Source: Candidatus Hydrogenedentota bacterium (GTDB taxonomy: Bacteria > Hydrogenedentota > Hydrogenedentia > Hydrogenedentales > SLHB01). From it: 45,154 nt of DNA. Numbering within the stretch: position 1 is the first letter of the stretch; each line of letters opens with the position of its first letter. The notes beneath the pieces are model-generated. The model ran no database searches, was not told the DNA's origin, and worked only from the letters and a program-made list of their open reading frames with translations. The stretch lies in the NCBI GenBank assembly GCA_016215105.1, contig JACRLJ010000107.1, forward strand, positions 1 to 45,154. Direction: 5' to 3'. Both the position numbers and the translations under genes were made by a program. Below are positions 33,276-42,144 of the stretch, piece by piece.

Positions 33276-35288
33276 CTAATTGCTATAAAGCGACTCGATC
33301 GCGACGAGACAGCGGGCGGCCGTAACTGGAGCGGAATACAGCGGCGGATTGCGGTCAGTGGCGGGCGCTTCTGACAGGGTGCGTCTCAGCGCCGTAACCG
33401 CGACCGGCCGCAGGCGCTCCAGCCATTCCGTGCGGGCCTTGCACACCATGGCGAGGTCGCTTATGGCGAAAATCGTCCTCTCACCCTCCAACGCCGGAAG
33501 CGCCTTCAACGCCGCAGTGATTGGCGCATCCCAGCGCGCGTCGTCGAGCGGAATGACCTCAGCGGGCCAGTATAGAAGCGGGTTCTCAATCTTCCAGTTC
33601 TGAGAGGCGTCGAGGAAGTGATACTGGGCCGCGGCTTTCATCTGCCGCATACGTTCGGTCCATTCGGGTCTGTCATACCCCAGGTACTGCGCGATATGAA
33701 GCGCGGCGCCTATTCCTCCGACGATACCCGCCAATTGCGCATCGGTTCGCCCGTCGCGCCAATACGCGTCCACAAAGAACGGAAGCGGCTCTCCGCTGCG
33801 TTCGTCCACCCATCCGGTTAGGAAATCGCCCGCCAGGTCGGTCGCCGCCCAGACTTTCTTCAGGTATTCCAAGCGCGCATTCTGGTCCAGCGATTCCGCG
33901 TGACGCCAAAATGACCACACCATCCAGGCGGAGGCCTCGACATCCAGGATGAGATGCGGCAACCCCTCTACGCGATTCCCATACATCGCCGCAGGCAGTG
34001 AGCCCGCCGGTTTTCCCGGTCCGCTGGTCTTGCGAAGGCACTCGATATAGAACAACGTATGTTTTTCCGCCAGCTCCGAATACCCGGCGAGGTCAAACGC
34101 GAGAGTAATCCACGCGCCCTCTTTGGCCCGGTCGAACACAAACGGCGCTTGAGTTGGCGAGGCGCTGACCACGGCGCCGCTCTCGCGGTCCCGCGCGTTG
34201 GCCAGAACAACCAAGCACTGCTTGCCCAGCTCGATTAGCGCGGGATCGGCTTGGGACGGAAGCCGGGCCTCTTCGAGCCACTTGGCCCAATGTTTTCGGT
34301 TGTTCTGGAGCAATGACTCGTATTTGGCGGACGCGGCTGAATCCAGCGCGTTCCGTACCTCGGCTACGTTCATACCAAATCCAACGAGTACCGTTACCGA
34401 AAACTCGGGAGCCCCCGATCGGGGGACGTTCCAAAAGAGTGCGGAATCGCACTGGCCCACAGCGCTGCGTTGACCGGCGAGTTCACCGGCGTCCGCCTGG
34501 CGAAGCGCCGATGACGCCTCTGACTTCTCGCCGCAGTGATATTCTGACGGCGACTCGACGCCACGGTACCCAATCCACACCCCATCGGAAAACGAGGACC
34601 ACTCGGACGCCGAAGAAGAATTCGCCGCCAGGCGTCGGACGTGTTCCCAGTCGCTCTTGCCGGGGTCTTTCGGACGGAAATGGTAAATGGTTCCGCTTTC
34701 CGTGTCGGCGAACGAGGCGAAATCACTGATGGATTCCAGCCCCCAACCTGCCGTTGGCAGTTCTGGAACGAGAAGCGTGCAGGGGGAAAAACCGGCATAC
34801 CAATACACCTGGGTCAGGTCACCGGTTCCGTATGCGCTCAGGTGCGACACGAGCACATTCTTATCCGGACACACGAACAGGGCGTGCTTGGCGACAAGAC
34901 CCGTGCCCGGCAGCGTCAACAACGTTTCGGCCACGTTCGGAGTATGGGTAAGATAGCGTGTCGAGGTCTCCCAGGGCTGGCCCGCGAGCCACAGTGTCTT
35001 ATCCTCAATTCGCAGTCCCCACATCAGTCCGCCGCGCTCGCTCGAGCCGGTGGCGCCACGCGGTGAGAATGCTTGGACCCTCAATTGGTTGTGGTAGCTT
35101 GGGCTCGGCCACTGGCACGCCGTGACTTGCCCGTATGCGGTGACGTAGACGGTGAGGTCGCTGTTACCCGAAACGATCAAGTTATTGCCGGCGCTGAGAG
35201 CCGGGCTAGCCGCCGCGTACTCCGGTTCGGGAGGGCGAACGTCAGCAGCCAAGAGTGCGCTGATTGCAATCGTCAAGGCGATAGTCAT
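33276..35288 (-). CDS. Secreted six-hairpin-glycosidase-like protein
   Basis: A 670-residue protein with N-terminal signal peptide (MTIALTIAISALLAADV). The first 320 residues are beta-rich (SGNSDLTVYVTAYGQVTACQ, MWGLRIEDKTLWLAGQPWE) and resemble the N-terminal sandwich of GH15-type glucoamylases. The second half is helical with LPAAMYGNRVEGLPHLILDV, ASAWMVWSFWRHAESLDQNA and PFFVDAYWRDGRTDAQLAG, as in an (alpha/alpha)6 barrel. I cannot assign catalytic residues securely; a Glu or Asp in the PAEVIPLDDARWD stretch is a candidate. The start overlaps the stop of the upstream gene (ATGA). It is convergent with the Helicase_C_3 gene with only six bases between. Confidence 0.62.
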   Translation of the reverse strand: MTIALTIAISALLAADVRPPEPEYAAASPALSAGNNLIVSGNSDLTVYVTAYGQVTACQWPSPSYHNQLRVQAFSPRGATGSSERGGLMWGLRIEDKTLWLAGQPWETSTRYLTHTPNVAETLLTLPGTGLVAKHALFVCPDKNVLVSHLSAYGTGDLTQVYWYAGFSPCTLLVPELPTAGWGLESISDFASFADTESGTIYHFRPKDPGKSDWEHVRRLAANSSSASEWSSFSDGVWIGYRGVESPSEYHCGEKSEASSALRQADAGELAGQRSAVGQCDSALFWNVPRSGAPEFSVTVLVGFGMNVAEVRNALDSAASAKYESLLQNNRKHWAKWLEEARLPSQADPALIELGKQCLVVLANARDRESGAVVSASPTQAPFVFDRAKEGAWITLAFDLAGYSELAEKHTLFYIECLRKTSGPGKPAGSLPAAMYGNRVEGLPHLILDVEASAWMVWSFWRHAESLDQNARLEYLKKVWAATDLAGDFLTGWVDERSGEPLPFFVDAYWRDGRTDAQLAGIVGGIGAALHIAQYLGYDRPEWTERMRQMKAAAQYHFLDASQNWKIENPLLYWPAEVIPLDDARWDAPITAALKALPALEGERTIFAISDLAMVCKARTEWLERLRPVAVTALRRTLSEAPATDRNPPLYSAPVTAARCLVAIESLYSN

Positions 35289-36742
35289 TGGACTGGTCTT
35301 GCCATACGAGTGGGAGAACGCGCCAGATAGCCATTGAATTCCAGCATGGCTCCTTGGTTCCGCGCTTCCAGTTGAAGTGTTCCCAAGTAGGCAATAGCCT
35401 TTGCAAACGGAAGGACATCCTTGTCAACGTCCGCCTTGTTCATGCCCGGGAACAATTCATGCGCGCCGGCATTCTCAACAACTTCTTCTGCAGCGGACGA
35501 TAGCTTTTTCCAATTCAAACGGACGGCGAGATCGGCGTCTACGTTGTCGTCGCTCTTCAGTTTTCCCGCAAGAACCGCCATAAGCGGTTCGTTGGTGGCA
35601 GCAATCCACGTCGTACCGCTCCGGCAAAGGCATAGATTCAGCGAATTCCCCAGAAGCGGCGCAGCAACGCCGCGCTGACCGTTCCAATCGTAGGGCGTTG
35701 GCGCGAGGGGCGCCAGTACCGGCGCGAGTGGATGAGTTTTCGCCTGGGGCGACGCGTTCCTCAGCAGCAGCGCCAAAGACGGGACTGGGACCGCCTCTGA
35801 CGTGTCAATCGAAGTCAACGCCAAAGAACACTCTTCCATCTGCTCGTCCCAGTCCGCAGCCAAGGAACCTAAGGCCCATCGCTGCCCGAGCGAAGTGGCG
35901 AAAGCGCCAATGGCGTCGCGCCCTGGTAGTCCGTGCAGCGGCTCGACGAACAACTCGAGTACGGCCCGGATGTCAGTCCAACGCGGGGCCGAAATCGAAC
36001 ACAGAGGATCATTCGGCCAGGCGTTGGCCAAGGTCAACGGCGACTTTCGCGTCGTGGTCTTGACTCGGAGTTGGCCCTCGATTGGCCAGCCATCCCGTGC
36101 CCGAAAGCGGATCAACGCATCGTGCGCGGACGGGAGAAGAACGCGCAGTTCGTCTCGCCCGTTCGATTGCGCGAGACGGGGCGCGGGCGCCCTCAAGGCG
36201 GCGCGTACATAATCGCTGGAGGTCGATACGATCAGAAACCCCTCGCGCCAACCATAGGCATACTCACTATAGCGCCCAACGCCGTCGGCGTCCGTCGGAT
36301 ATCCTAGCGCGGCGCGTAGCCGGCTTGCGGTGCGCAGAAGCAAACCGGGATAGACGCAGACACCCAAACCATCTGGAGATCTTGCGGCCAGGAACCGGTG
36401 GCCCATCCAGGTGGACCAACGCGCTGGAAAGGGCCGGATTCCTACAGTCTTTCGAATGTGAAGAATCGTCGAGGCGTCAGGACTGGGAATCTCCTGGCAG
36501 AGGCTCTTCCAGGCGTCCGATTGTTCGAGGCCATACCAGACAGCGCCGAAATCCTCCGCCGCGAAGATGTAGCGCGCGTCTTCGGGACAGAATCCGTCGG
36601 CACTGGTTTTCGTGAGTGAACGATCCCACACAGTAAGCGCCACGAGCAGGACAGTTGTCAGGAGAAGCGGGATCCAACGCCATCCAATAGCGTGGCGCCG
36701 GGAACGTCGTCCGTGTGGACGTTGTGAGCCGTTTTCCGTCAT
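35285..36742 (-). CDS. Membrane-anchored protein of unknown function
   Basis: A 485-residue protein, not recognised with certainty. A basic N-terminus (GRRSRRHAIGWRW) and one membrane span (IPLLLTTVLLVALTVW) predict a type II orientation with a large periplasmic domain. The line AEDFGAVWYGLEQSDAWKSL, TWMGHRFLAARSPDGLGVCV and GWREGFLIVSTSSDYVRAAL, with later TTWIAATNEPLMAVLAGKL, has the feel of DUF3352-type proteins, but this is a guess. The gene's TGA overlaps the ATG of the six-hairpin-like gene, so both products are made together. No good ribosome site precedes the chosen ATG. Confidence 0.6.
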   Translation of the reverse strand: MTENGSQRPHGRRSRRHAIGWRWIPLLLTTVLLVALTVWDRSLTKTSADGFCPEDARYIFAAEDFGAVWYGLEQSDAWKSLCQEIPSPDASTILHIRKTVGIRPFPARWSTWMGHRFLAARSPDGLGVCVYPGLLLRTASRLRAALGYPTDADGVGRYSEYAYGWREGFLIVSTSSDYVRAALRAPAPRLAQSNGRDELRVLLPSAHDALIRFRARDGWPIEGQLRVKTTTRKSPLTLANAWPNDPLCSISAPRWTDIRAVLELFVEPLHGLPGRDAIGAFATSLGQRWALGSLAADWDEQMEECSLALTSIDTSEAVPVPSLALLLRNASPQAKTHPLAPVLAPLAPTPYDWNGQRGVAAPLLGNSLNLCLCRSGTTWIAATNEPLMAVLAGKLKSDDNVDADLAVRLNWKKLSSAAEEVVENAGAHELFPGMNKADVDKDVLPFAKAIAYLGTLQLEARNQGAMLEFNGYLARSPTRMARPVQ

Positions 36743-36791
36743 GGATTAGGCGTATCGAGTCGCGCTATCCGGCTGATTTGGCGGCGCACCG

Positions 36792-37064
36792 CTAGCCTTC
36801 ATTCCAGACGGCGTCCTTCTCTTTGTCGCGCTGAGATTCGAGTCGTGCGACCTGGTCCGCGCAGGTAGCGCGAGCCGCATCGAATTCTTCGACGGTTTTC
36901 GCCGCCGCCGCTCGATCATCGTATTGCAGGCGCGCCTCAGCGATTTTGGCGTCGTATTTCTTCTCGATTTCGGCCAGGCGCGCCCGTTGGGCGTCGGAAA
37001 GCTTCTTTGTCGAGCCGCTGTCCTTCTCAAGGCGTTCCATGGCTAGTTCATAAGCCGTCTTCAT
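36792..37064 (-). CDS. Small charged coiled-coil protein
   Basis: A 90-residue protein beginning MKTAYELAMERLEKDSGSTK with AAAGGA before the ATG. It is almost all helix with heptad pattern (LSDAQRARLAEIEKKYDAKI, FDAARATCADQVARLESQRD) and many charges. I recall short proteins with the same MKxAYELAMERL opening in verrucomicrobial and planctomycete-like genomes; their function is unknown. Single gene with short gaps on both sides. Confidence 0.72.
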   Translation of the reverse strand: MKTAYELAMERLEKDSGSTKKLSDAQRARLAEIEKKYDAKIAEARLQYDDRAAAAKTVEEFDAARATCADQVARLESQRDKEKDAVWNEG

Positions 37065-37178
37065 ATGGGAATCCTTTCTTAGATCACTTCAAAATGGCGA
37101 GCCGCCGTTTTCCCGAATGTGTATCAACGAAACGCCGGCCCTTCGGCCAACGCGCGCGGAGCTGTAGTGGAAACAGGA

Positions 37179-37670
37179 TTATACCGAAAACTCGTCTTCA
37201 AGGATCGAAGATATGAAGCGTTCAATCGATACGGGATAATAGCGGCTGTTAGGCGTGACGATGAGCCCCGTCGTGATATCTTCGTAGCGCTCCAGTTCAT
37301 CCAGCGTTCGCGATAGGACGGAATCCACCGAGGCGTCTACCTGTTTCACCTCGAGGTGTTCCGATTTGCATTCGACCGGTCTTCCCCGAAATCCCAGGAA
37401 TCCAAACACCCTTCCGGCGAGCGCCGCGTCCACGTTGTCCTCGCCGAATATTTCCTCGTAGCTGGGTTCGAGTTGGGGCGGACGGATGATAAAACGGGGC
37501 GACACCTGCACTTTGCCGCGAACTTCGGTAGTGCCTGCCCCGGAGCTAAGTGAGGCCCCTAGACAGATATACGGCAGCTCGTGATAGCCGCTGATGATAC
37601 CGTGTGTTGGCCGGCGTACAATCACCGTCTTCTGGAAGACTTCCCGCATTTCATTCGGACTAAGACCCAT
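37179..37670 (-). CDS. Uncharacterised 163-residue protein
   Basis: Starts MGLSPNEMREVFQKTVIVRR with GGAGA about 12 bases upstream. The segment VRRPTHGIISGYHELPYICL and the regular beta pattern (VRGKVQVSPRFIIRPPQLEP, VFGFLGFRGRPVECKSEHLE) suggest a compact beta-rich cytoplasmic domain. The last third, LERYEDITTGLIVTPNSRYY followed by PVSIERFISSILEDE, is a helix pair. I do not recognise it. It shares strand with the coiled-coil and sigma genes, but gaps exceed 110 bp, so an operon is uncertain. Confidence 0.62.
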   Translation of the reverse strand: MGLSPNEMREVFQKTVIVRRPTHGIISGYHELPYICLGASLSSGAGTTEVRGKVQVSPRFIIRPPQLEPSYEEIFGEDNVDAALAGRVFGFLGFRGRPVECKSEHLEVKQVDASVDSVLSRTLDELERYEDITTGLIVTPNSRYYPVSIERFISSILEDEFSV

Positions 37671-37953
37671 ACTTCGCAGTGTTCTCCACTAAGCCAATTG
37701 CCGAGGGTTTCCGTGACAACTCGATTGGTCCAGGCCGCCGGCGCAGACGGCGTCCGCCGGATGTTCCTATTTCAATTCTACCCGATCACGAGGCAGTACT
37801 TCGCCGGCCTGAGGTCCAAGAACGACTCTGCCGCTGCCGTCTGGCGCTCGAAATATCAGCCGCGACCACAGCGAAGCGGATGCGGACAAAGCAAACGCCC
37901 GTCAATCCGCGCCGTGTTCCTCGTACTCGGCTAGTCCCCCGCGTCCGGCTTCC

Positions 37954-38580
37954 TTACGATTCGTTCTTTGAGACAAGCCGCCGTTCCTTTGCGTACTTGT
38001 AGAGTTGGTCGCGCAGCAACTTTCGTCCCCGGTACAAGCGGGACATGACCGTTCCGAGCGGACAGTCCATAATGTCCGCAATTTCCTTGTAGGACATGTC
38101 CTCGAGATCCGCCATGATTACGGCGTCCTTGAAATCCTTTGGCAGGTTTTCGATGGCATTGCGGACTTCGTCATCAAGCAACTCGAGCAAACTGCTGGTG
38201 TTTAGGACTGTCGGGTCGTAACGAACATGGGGGTCTGGAGTCGTTTCCGCTGCTTGTTCCGTGCCGCTCAGTTCGACGAAAGAAGGGCGCCGCACCTTGC
38301 GGCGGTACTCGTTGATGAAGGTATTGCGCAAAATGGTGAGCAGCCAAGCCTTGATGTAGGTGCCCGCCTGGAATTTCGAATGAAAACGCAGGGCTTTGAC
38401 AATAGAGTTCTGCGTCAAGTCCTGCGCATCCGCCGGATTGTGCGTCAACCGTAACGCAACAGCGTAGAGCATGTCCAGGTGTTCGAGCACAAGCCGCTCA
38501 AACTCTTCGGAACGAGGCCCGCTTTCGCCTTCTGTTGTATCGCGCAAAGGAATATTCCCGCGTATCGATAGGATATACAA
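37954..38580 (-). CDS. ECF-type RNA polymerase sigma factor
   Basis: A 208-residue sigma-70 family protein. Region 2 runs LDMLYAVALRLTHNPADAQD and KAWLLTILRNTFINEYRRK; region 4 has VIMADLEDMSYKEIADIMDC and GTVMSRLYRGRKLLRDQLYK, the DNA-binding helix-turn-helix. The linker with TEQAAETTPDPHVRYDPTVL is long, as in sigma factors of the RpoE-like general ECF groups. There is no anti-sigma gene next to it: the neighbours are an unknown protein and a divergent GHMP kinase. Regulation must then involve distant genes. Start taken at the first ATG; a shorter start is possible. Confidence 0.88.
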   Translation of the reverse strand: MYILSIRGNIPLRDTTEGESGPRSEEFERLVLEHLDMLYAVALRLTHNPADAQDLTQNSIVKALRFHSKFQAGTYIKAWLLTILRNTFINEYRRKVRRPSFVELSGTEQAAETTPDPHVRYDPTVLNTSSLLELLDDEVRNAIENLPKDFKDAVIMADLEDMSYKEIADIMDCPLGTVMSRLYRGRKLLRDQLYKYAKERRLVSKNES

Positions 38581-38840
38581 TAAGTTACCAGCACGCGCCG
38601 AAGCGCACGCCGGCGTTGTGCCGACTGTTGGCGAACCATCCTATCAGTCCCCAGCATGAGCATTCAATAACGCAGCACGACGGTTGCGAACATACAACGT
38701 AAACGACGGATCGTTGCCGTCTGCGCCCTGGAGACAGCGCGGCGGAGGCGTCAATCTATCGCCGGGTTGAACCAAGTGATTCCGGCTTGTATTCTCTGGT
38801 TCACATAATCCGCGCCGCGTTGAAAGGAAAACGAACTCTT

Positions 38841-39848
38841 ATGGCACATGAAGCAAGCGCATTTGCCCGAGCGGGATTGGTGGGCAATCCGTCGGACGGA
38901 TACTTTGGTAAGACGATCAGCTTTGTGATTCGGGACTTTGCGGCGAAGGTGACGATTTACGAGCATCCGCAGGTCGAAATCGTACCCAGTTTTCAGGATC
39001 GGTCAGTCTACTCTTCCGTACGCGATCTCGTTCGGGACGTGCAGGAACAGGGGTATTACGGCGGTATCCGCCTCATGAAAGCTACGATTCGGAAATTCGT
39101 CAACTATTGTGACGCGCACGAAATTGAGTTGCCTGACCGGAACTTCTCGATTCGGTATCGATCGAACATCCCCCGCCGCGTGGGGCTTGCGGGCTCGAGC
39201 GCGTTGGTCACCGCCACGCTGCGGTGCCTGATGGATTTCTATGAAGTCGACATCCCGAAACCGATCCAACCGAACGTGATTCTGAGTGTCGAGAATGAAG
39301 AACTGGGCATATCGGCCGGGTTGCAGGATCGCGTCATCCAAGTTTACGAAGGGTGTGTTTACATGGACTTCGATCGCGAACTCTTGTCCGCGCAGGGCCA
39401 TGGAAACTACGAGGAACTGGACTTGGGGCTTCTGCCTCCGCTCTTTATCGCCTACCGGACGGATCTTGCGGAGGGTTCCGAAGTATTCCACAACAATATT
39501 CGCGAGCGCTGGAACAACGGTGACTCCGAGGTCGTCCAAGCGATGCGCGACTTCGCTGGGTACGCCCAGGAGGTGCGCGACCTTCTACTGGCGGGCCGGA
39601 GCAGCGAGATCGGCCCGTGGATGGACAAGAATTTCGATAGGCGCCGCTCGATCTATGCGATCGACCCGGCCAACGTGGACATGGTGATGCGGGCGCGTTC
39701 GGTGGGCGCCCACGCGAAGTTTGCCGGTTCAGGCGGCGCGATCGTGGGTTCCTACGAGGACGATACCATGTATCAGCGCATTCGTGATGTGTTCGAAAAC
39801 ACCGCTACCGTTGTGCTGAAACCCCAGATCCGAGGCGGAGCAACTTAG
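38841..39848 (+). CDS. GHMP family kinase, glucuronokinase-like
   Basis: A 335-residue sugar or metabolite kinase. The start MAHEASAFARAGLVGNPSDG at 38841 is chosen since it opens on the conserved RAGLVGNPSDGYFGKTISF, the style of plant glucuronokinase and related GHMP enzymes. The ATP loop IPRRVGLAGSSALVTATLR lies at about residues 111-129; ENEELGISAGLQDRVIQVYE holds the catalytic Asp region, and the C-terminal motif GAHAKFAGSGGAIVGSYED is typical. Glucuronokinase makes glucuronate 1-phosphate; other substrates are possible. It stands alone, with the sugar isomerase gene convergent 45 bp further on. Upstream is the divergent sigma gene. Confidence 0.82.
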   Translation: MAHEASAFARAGLVGNPSDGYFGKTISFVIRDFAAKVTIYEHPQVEIVPSFQDRSVYSSVRDLVRDVQEQGYYGGIRLMKATIRKFVNYCDAHEIELPDRNFSIRYRSNIPRRVGLAGSSALVTATLRCLMDFYEVDIPKPIQPNVILSVENEELGISAGLQDRVIQVYEGCVYMDFDRELLSAQGHGNYEELDLGLLPPLFIAYRTDLAEGSEVFHNNIRERWNNGDSEVVQAMRDFAGYAQEVRDLLLAGRSSEIGPWMDKNFDRRRSIYAIDPANVDMVMRARSVGAHAKFAGSGGAIVGSYEDDTMYQRIRDVFENTATVVLKPQIRGGAT

Positions 39849-39893
39849 GAATCCGGATGGTGCGTCCCGGCCCCCGTCAAGTTCTTGGGTAGT

Positions 39894-40706
39894 TCATATG
39901 AAGCGTTTCATGTACTCGATGCTGCGAACCGCGATAGCCTCCGGGCCAGGTTCGAACTTGAACACCTCGACCGACACGTAGTCCCGGTAGCCGACGCTCT
40001 TCAATGCATCGAAAATGGGACCGAAATCGACCTCTCCCCATCCCGGTCCGTTCATGTTTTCGTCGTTGGCGTGATAGTGCGCCAAATGCTTTGCATGTCT
40101 GCGGATGGTTGCGGGCCGCCCTTCTTTTTCGAAGGTCATCGCTTTGGTATCGAGAAGGAGGCGGAAATTCGGGTGATTGATGCGCTCGATGAGGCGAACG
40201 GTTTCCTCGGCGGAAATGCAGAAGTTGGTCTCGAGATGGGTGAGCGGCTCCATGCAGATGGTTACACCCCGCTCGGCGCACACCGGCAGAACTTTCGTGA
40301 ACGACTCGACAGTAAAATCCAGCGCCTGATCATAGGTCAGGGATTCGTGGACGTTGCGCTGCTTTGGGGAACCGAAAATGATGAGCTTCCCTCCCACGTC
40401 TCCGCAGAAATGCGCCAAGTCTACCAGATACTGACTGGTGCGGCTGCGAACTGCCTCGTCCGGACTATTAATATGAAGCCCTTCGGGACCGACCAACACC
40501 CAGTGTATGCCGAGCACGTCGAGATCGGCCTTTCGCGCGCTCTCCACGATCATCCGGCGTGTTGCGGCCGGTATGTCCGTGACATGCTGCGCTAGTGTGA
40601 ATGGCGCGATTTCAATTCCATCGTAGCCAGCTTCTTTCACGTAGCTCATGGTCCTGGGAATGTCGTTCCAGTCCTTGAATATCTCGCTGCAAATGCCAAA
40701 CTTCAT
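39894..40706 (-). CDS. Sugar phosphate isomerase/epimerase family protein (AP endonuclease 2-like TIM barrel)
   Basis: A 270-residue xylose-isomerase-like TIM barrel. MKFGICSEIFKDWNDIPRTM opens strand 1; YDGIEIAPFTLAQ, ICMEPLTHLETNFC with a metal-binding Glu, FRLLLDTKAMTFE with Asp, and HYHANDENMNGPGWGEVDFG with His and Asp residues, then VSVEVFKFEPG with the last Glu, form the usual metal site. It likely isomerises or epimerises a sugar or sugar acid (hydroxypyruvate isomerase and tagatose epimerase are relatives). It begins four bases after the stop of the GGDEF protein gene, so both are on one transcript. No signal peptide. Confidence 0.85.
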   Translation of the reverse strand: MKFGICSEIFKDWNDIPRTMSYVKEAGYDGIEIAPFTLAQHVTDIPAATRRMIVESARKADLDVLGIHWVLVGPEGLHINSPDEAVRSRTSQYLVDLAHFCGDVGGKLIIFGSPKQRNVHESLTYDQALDFTVESFTKVLPVCAERGVTICMEPLTHLETNFCISAEETVRLIERINHPNFRLLLDTKAMTFEKEGRPATIRRHAKHLAHYHANDENMNGPGWGEVDFGPIFDALKSVGYRDYVSVEVFKFEPGPEAIAVRSIEYMKRFI

Positions 40707-40710
40707 GCGG

Positions 40711-42054
40711 TCAGGTCGTCCTTTCCATATCGCTTGTTTGGGGATCGTAAACGTACACGCGATTGCCCCCCGAGCGCTTTGCGTCGTACATCATCGCGTC
40801 CGTGAACTGAATAAAGGTCCGCAACGAATACCCTTCTTTATACGACATGAGACCAACGCTTAGCGTCAGGTGGTCGAAATGCTTGTCCTCAAAACTGCGC
40901 CGAATACGTTCCGCAATGGCCAACGCCTGCGCCTGATCCGCTTCCGGCAAGATCGCGATGAACTCGTCACCCCCGTAACGGAAGCCAACATCGACGTGGT
41001 CACGCGTGCATTCCATGACGACGGCGCCGGCGGTCTGCAACACGCGGTCGCCCTCGAGGTGGCCGTGGCAATCGTTGTAAGTCTTGAATTGGTCCACGTC
41101 AAATAGCACCAGCGAAAGCGGGTGTTTCTGACGGCGCGCGCGCTCGATTTCAGTCTCGAGGCGGTCATAGAAGTACCGTTGGTTGTACAGTCCCGTAAGG
41201 CTGTCCTTAATCGAGATTTCTTTCAGCTCTCGTTCGAGACGTTTCTGCTGCGTAATGTCTTTGCAGATCGCGAGAATAGATTGGACATCGGCGCCGGCGC
41301 TGTTCACAAGCGAGAGGGAAATATTCACCGGGATGACGGAGCCGTTCTTGTGTTTCAACTCGGTCTCATAGTTTGGCAGCGGCGCGTTCCCCTGCATGAT
41401 CCGGCGGATGTGTTGTATCTCCTCGAGCCCGCCCGCAAACAAGCCTGCCGCATGAGCTGCCGCCACTTCCTCATTGAGGTACCCTAACATCCGCAGCGCC
41501 CCGGAATTCACGAATTCAACATTGCCGCCGGGACCGATGGTAAGAATGGCGTCCACGGTGCTGTGAAGCAGGTCCTCTAGATAATGCTTCGTTGTTCGAA
41601 GCTCGAGGTTTATTCGTTCGAGGTCTTCGGTAGCGGCCTGAATGCGCGATTCCAACTGCTCCTGGTATTCGCGATTCTGTCTGACGAGATTGCGTTTCTC
41701 GAGTACGCGCGCGACCGCGAACGAAATCTCGCTCAAATTGAACGGTTTGAGTACGTAGTCATCCGCGCCGGCGCGCATGGCCTCGATGGCGTTCTTCACT
41801 TCGATAAGGGCGGATACGACGATGATATTGACGCCGCTTCCGATTTCGCGCAGGCGCCGAACCACCTGGATTCCGTTCATCTCAGGCATGCGGAGATCAG
41901 TAAGGAGCAACGCGATGTCTTCGGAACTACAAATGCGAATCGCCTCTTCAGGCGATAGCGTCCCCTGGCACTGGTAACCTTCGGCGGTCAGGTGCTGACA
42001 AAGCACATCAAGGATGATGGCTTCGTCGTCCAGAACCAGGATCCGTTCACTCAT
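40711..42054 (-). CDS. Response regulator with PAS and GGDEF domains (diguanylate cyclase)
   Basis: A 447-residue signalling protein. The receiver domain occupies residues 1-120: acidic Asp9-Asp10, phospho-acceptor Asp53 in LLTDLRMPEMNG and Lys in VLKPFNLSE. A coiled-coil linker (QEQLESRIQAATEDLERINL) joins a PAS domain (about 160-275; HSTVDAILTIGPGGNVEFVN, ILAICKDITQQKRLE). The GGDEF domain has LTGLYNQRYFYDRLE, LFDVDQFKTYNDCHGHLEGD and intact YGGDEFIAILPEADQ, so it should make cyclic di-GMP. The inhibitory RxxD site is not canonical (DHVD instead). No histidine kinase gene is adjacent. Coupled to the TIM-barrel gene downstream. Confidence 0.93.
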   Translation of the reverse strand: MSERILVLDDEAIILDVLCQHLTAEGYQCQGTLSPEEAIRICSSEDIALLLTDLRMPEMNGIQVVRRLREIGSGVNIIVVSALIEVKNAIEAMRAGADDYVLKPFNLSEISFAVARVLEKRNLVRQNREYQEQLESRIQAATEDLERINLELRTTKHYLEDLLHSTVDAILTIGPGGNVEFVNSGALRMLGYLNEEVAAAHAAGLFAGGLEEIQHIRRIMQGNAPLPNYETELKHKNGSVIPVNISLSLVNSAGADVQSILAICKDITQQKRLERELKEISIKDSLTGLYNQRYFYDRLETEIERARRQKHPLSLVLFDVDQFKTYNDCHGHLEGDRVLQTAGAVVMECTRDHVDVGFRYGGDEFIAILPEADQAQALAIAERIRRSFEDKHFDHLTLSVGLMSYKEGYSLRTFIQFTDAMMYDAKRSGGNRVYVYDPQTSDMERTT

Positions 42055-42144
42055 GAATGAAAACCCACCCCACCGGCCTGGAGATCCCGATTCGAGACGG
42101 TCAGTTTAGAATCCACAGGACAAGACGCGTACGTGATACTGATT

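Noticed and set aside
37671-38002. Plus-strand frame of 107 residues between the unknown protein and the sigma gene
   Set aside because: It is dominated by Arg and Pro, lacks a ribosome site and overlaps the 3' end of the sigma gene antisense. The gap appears empty.
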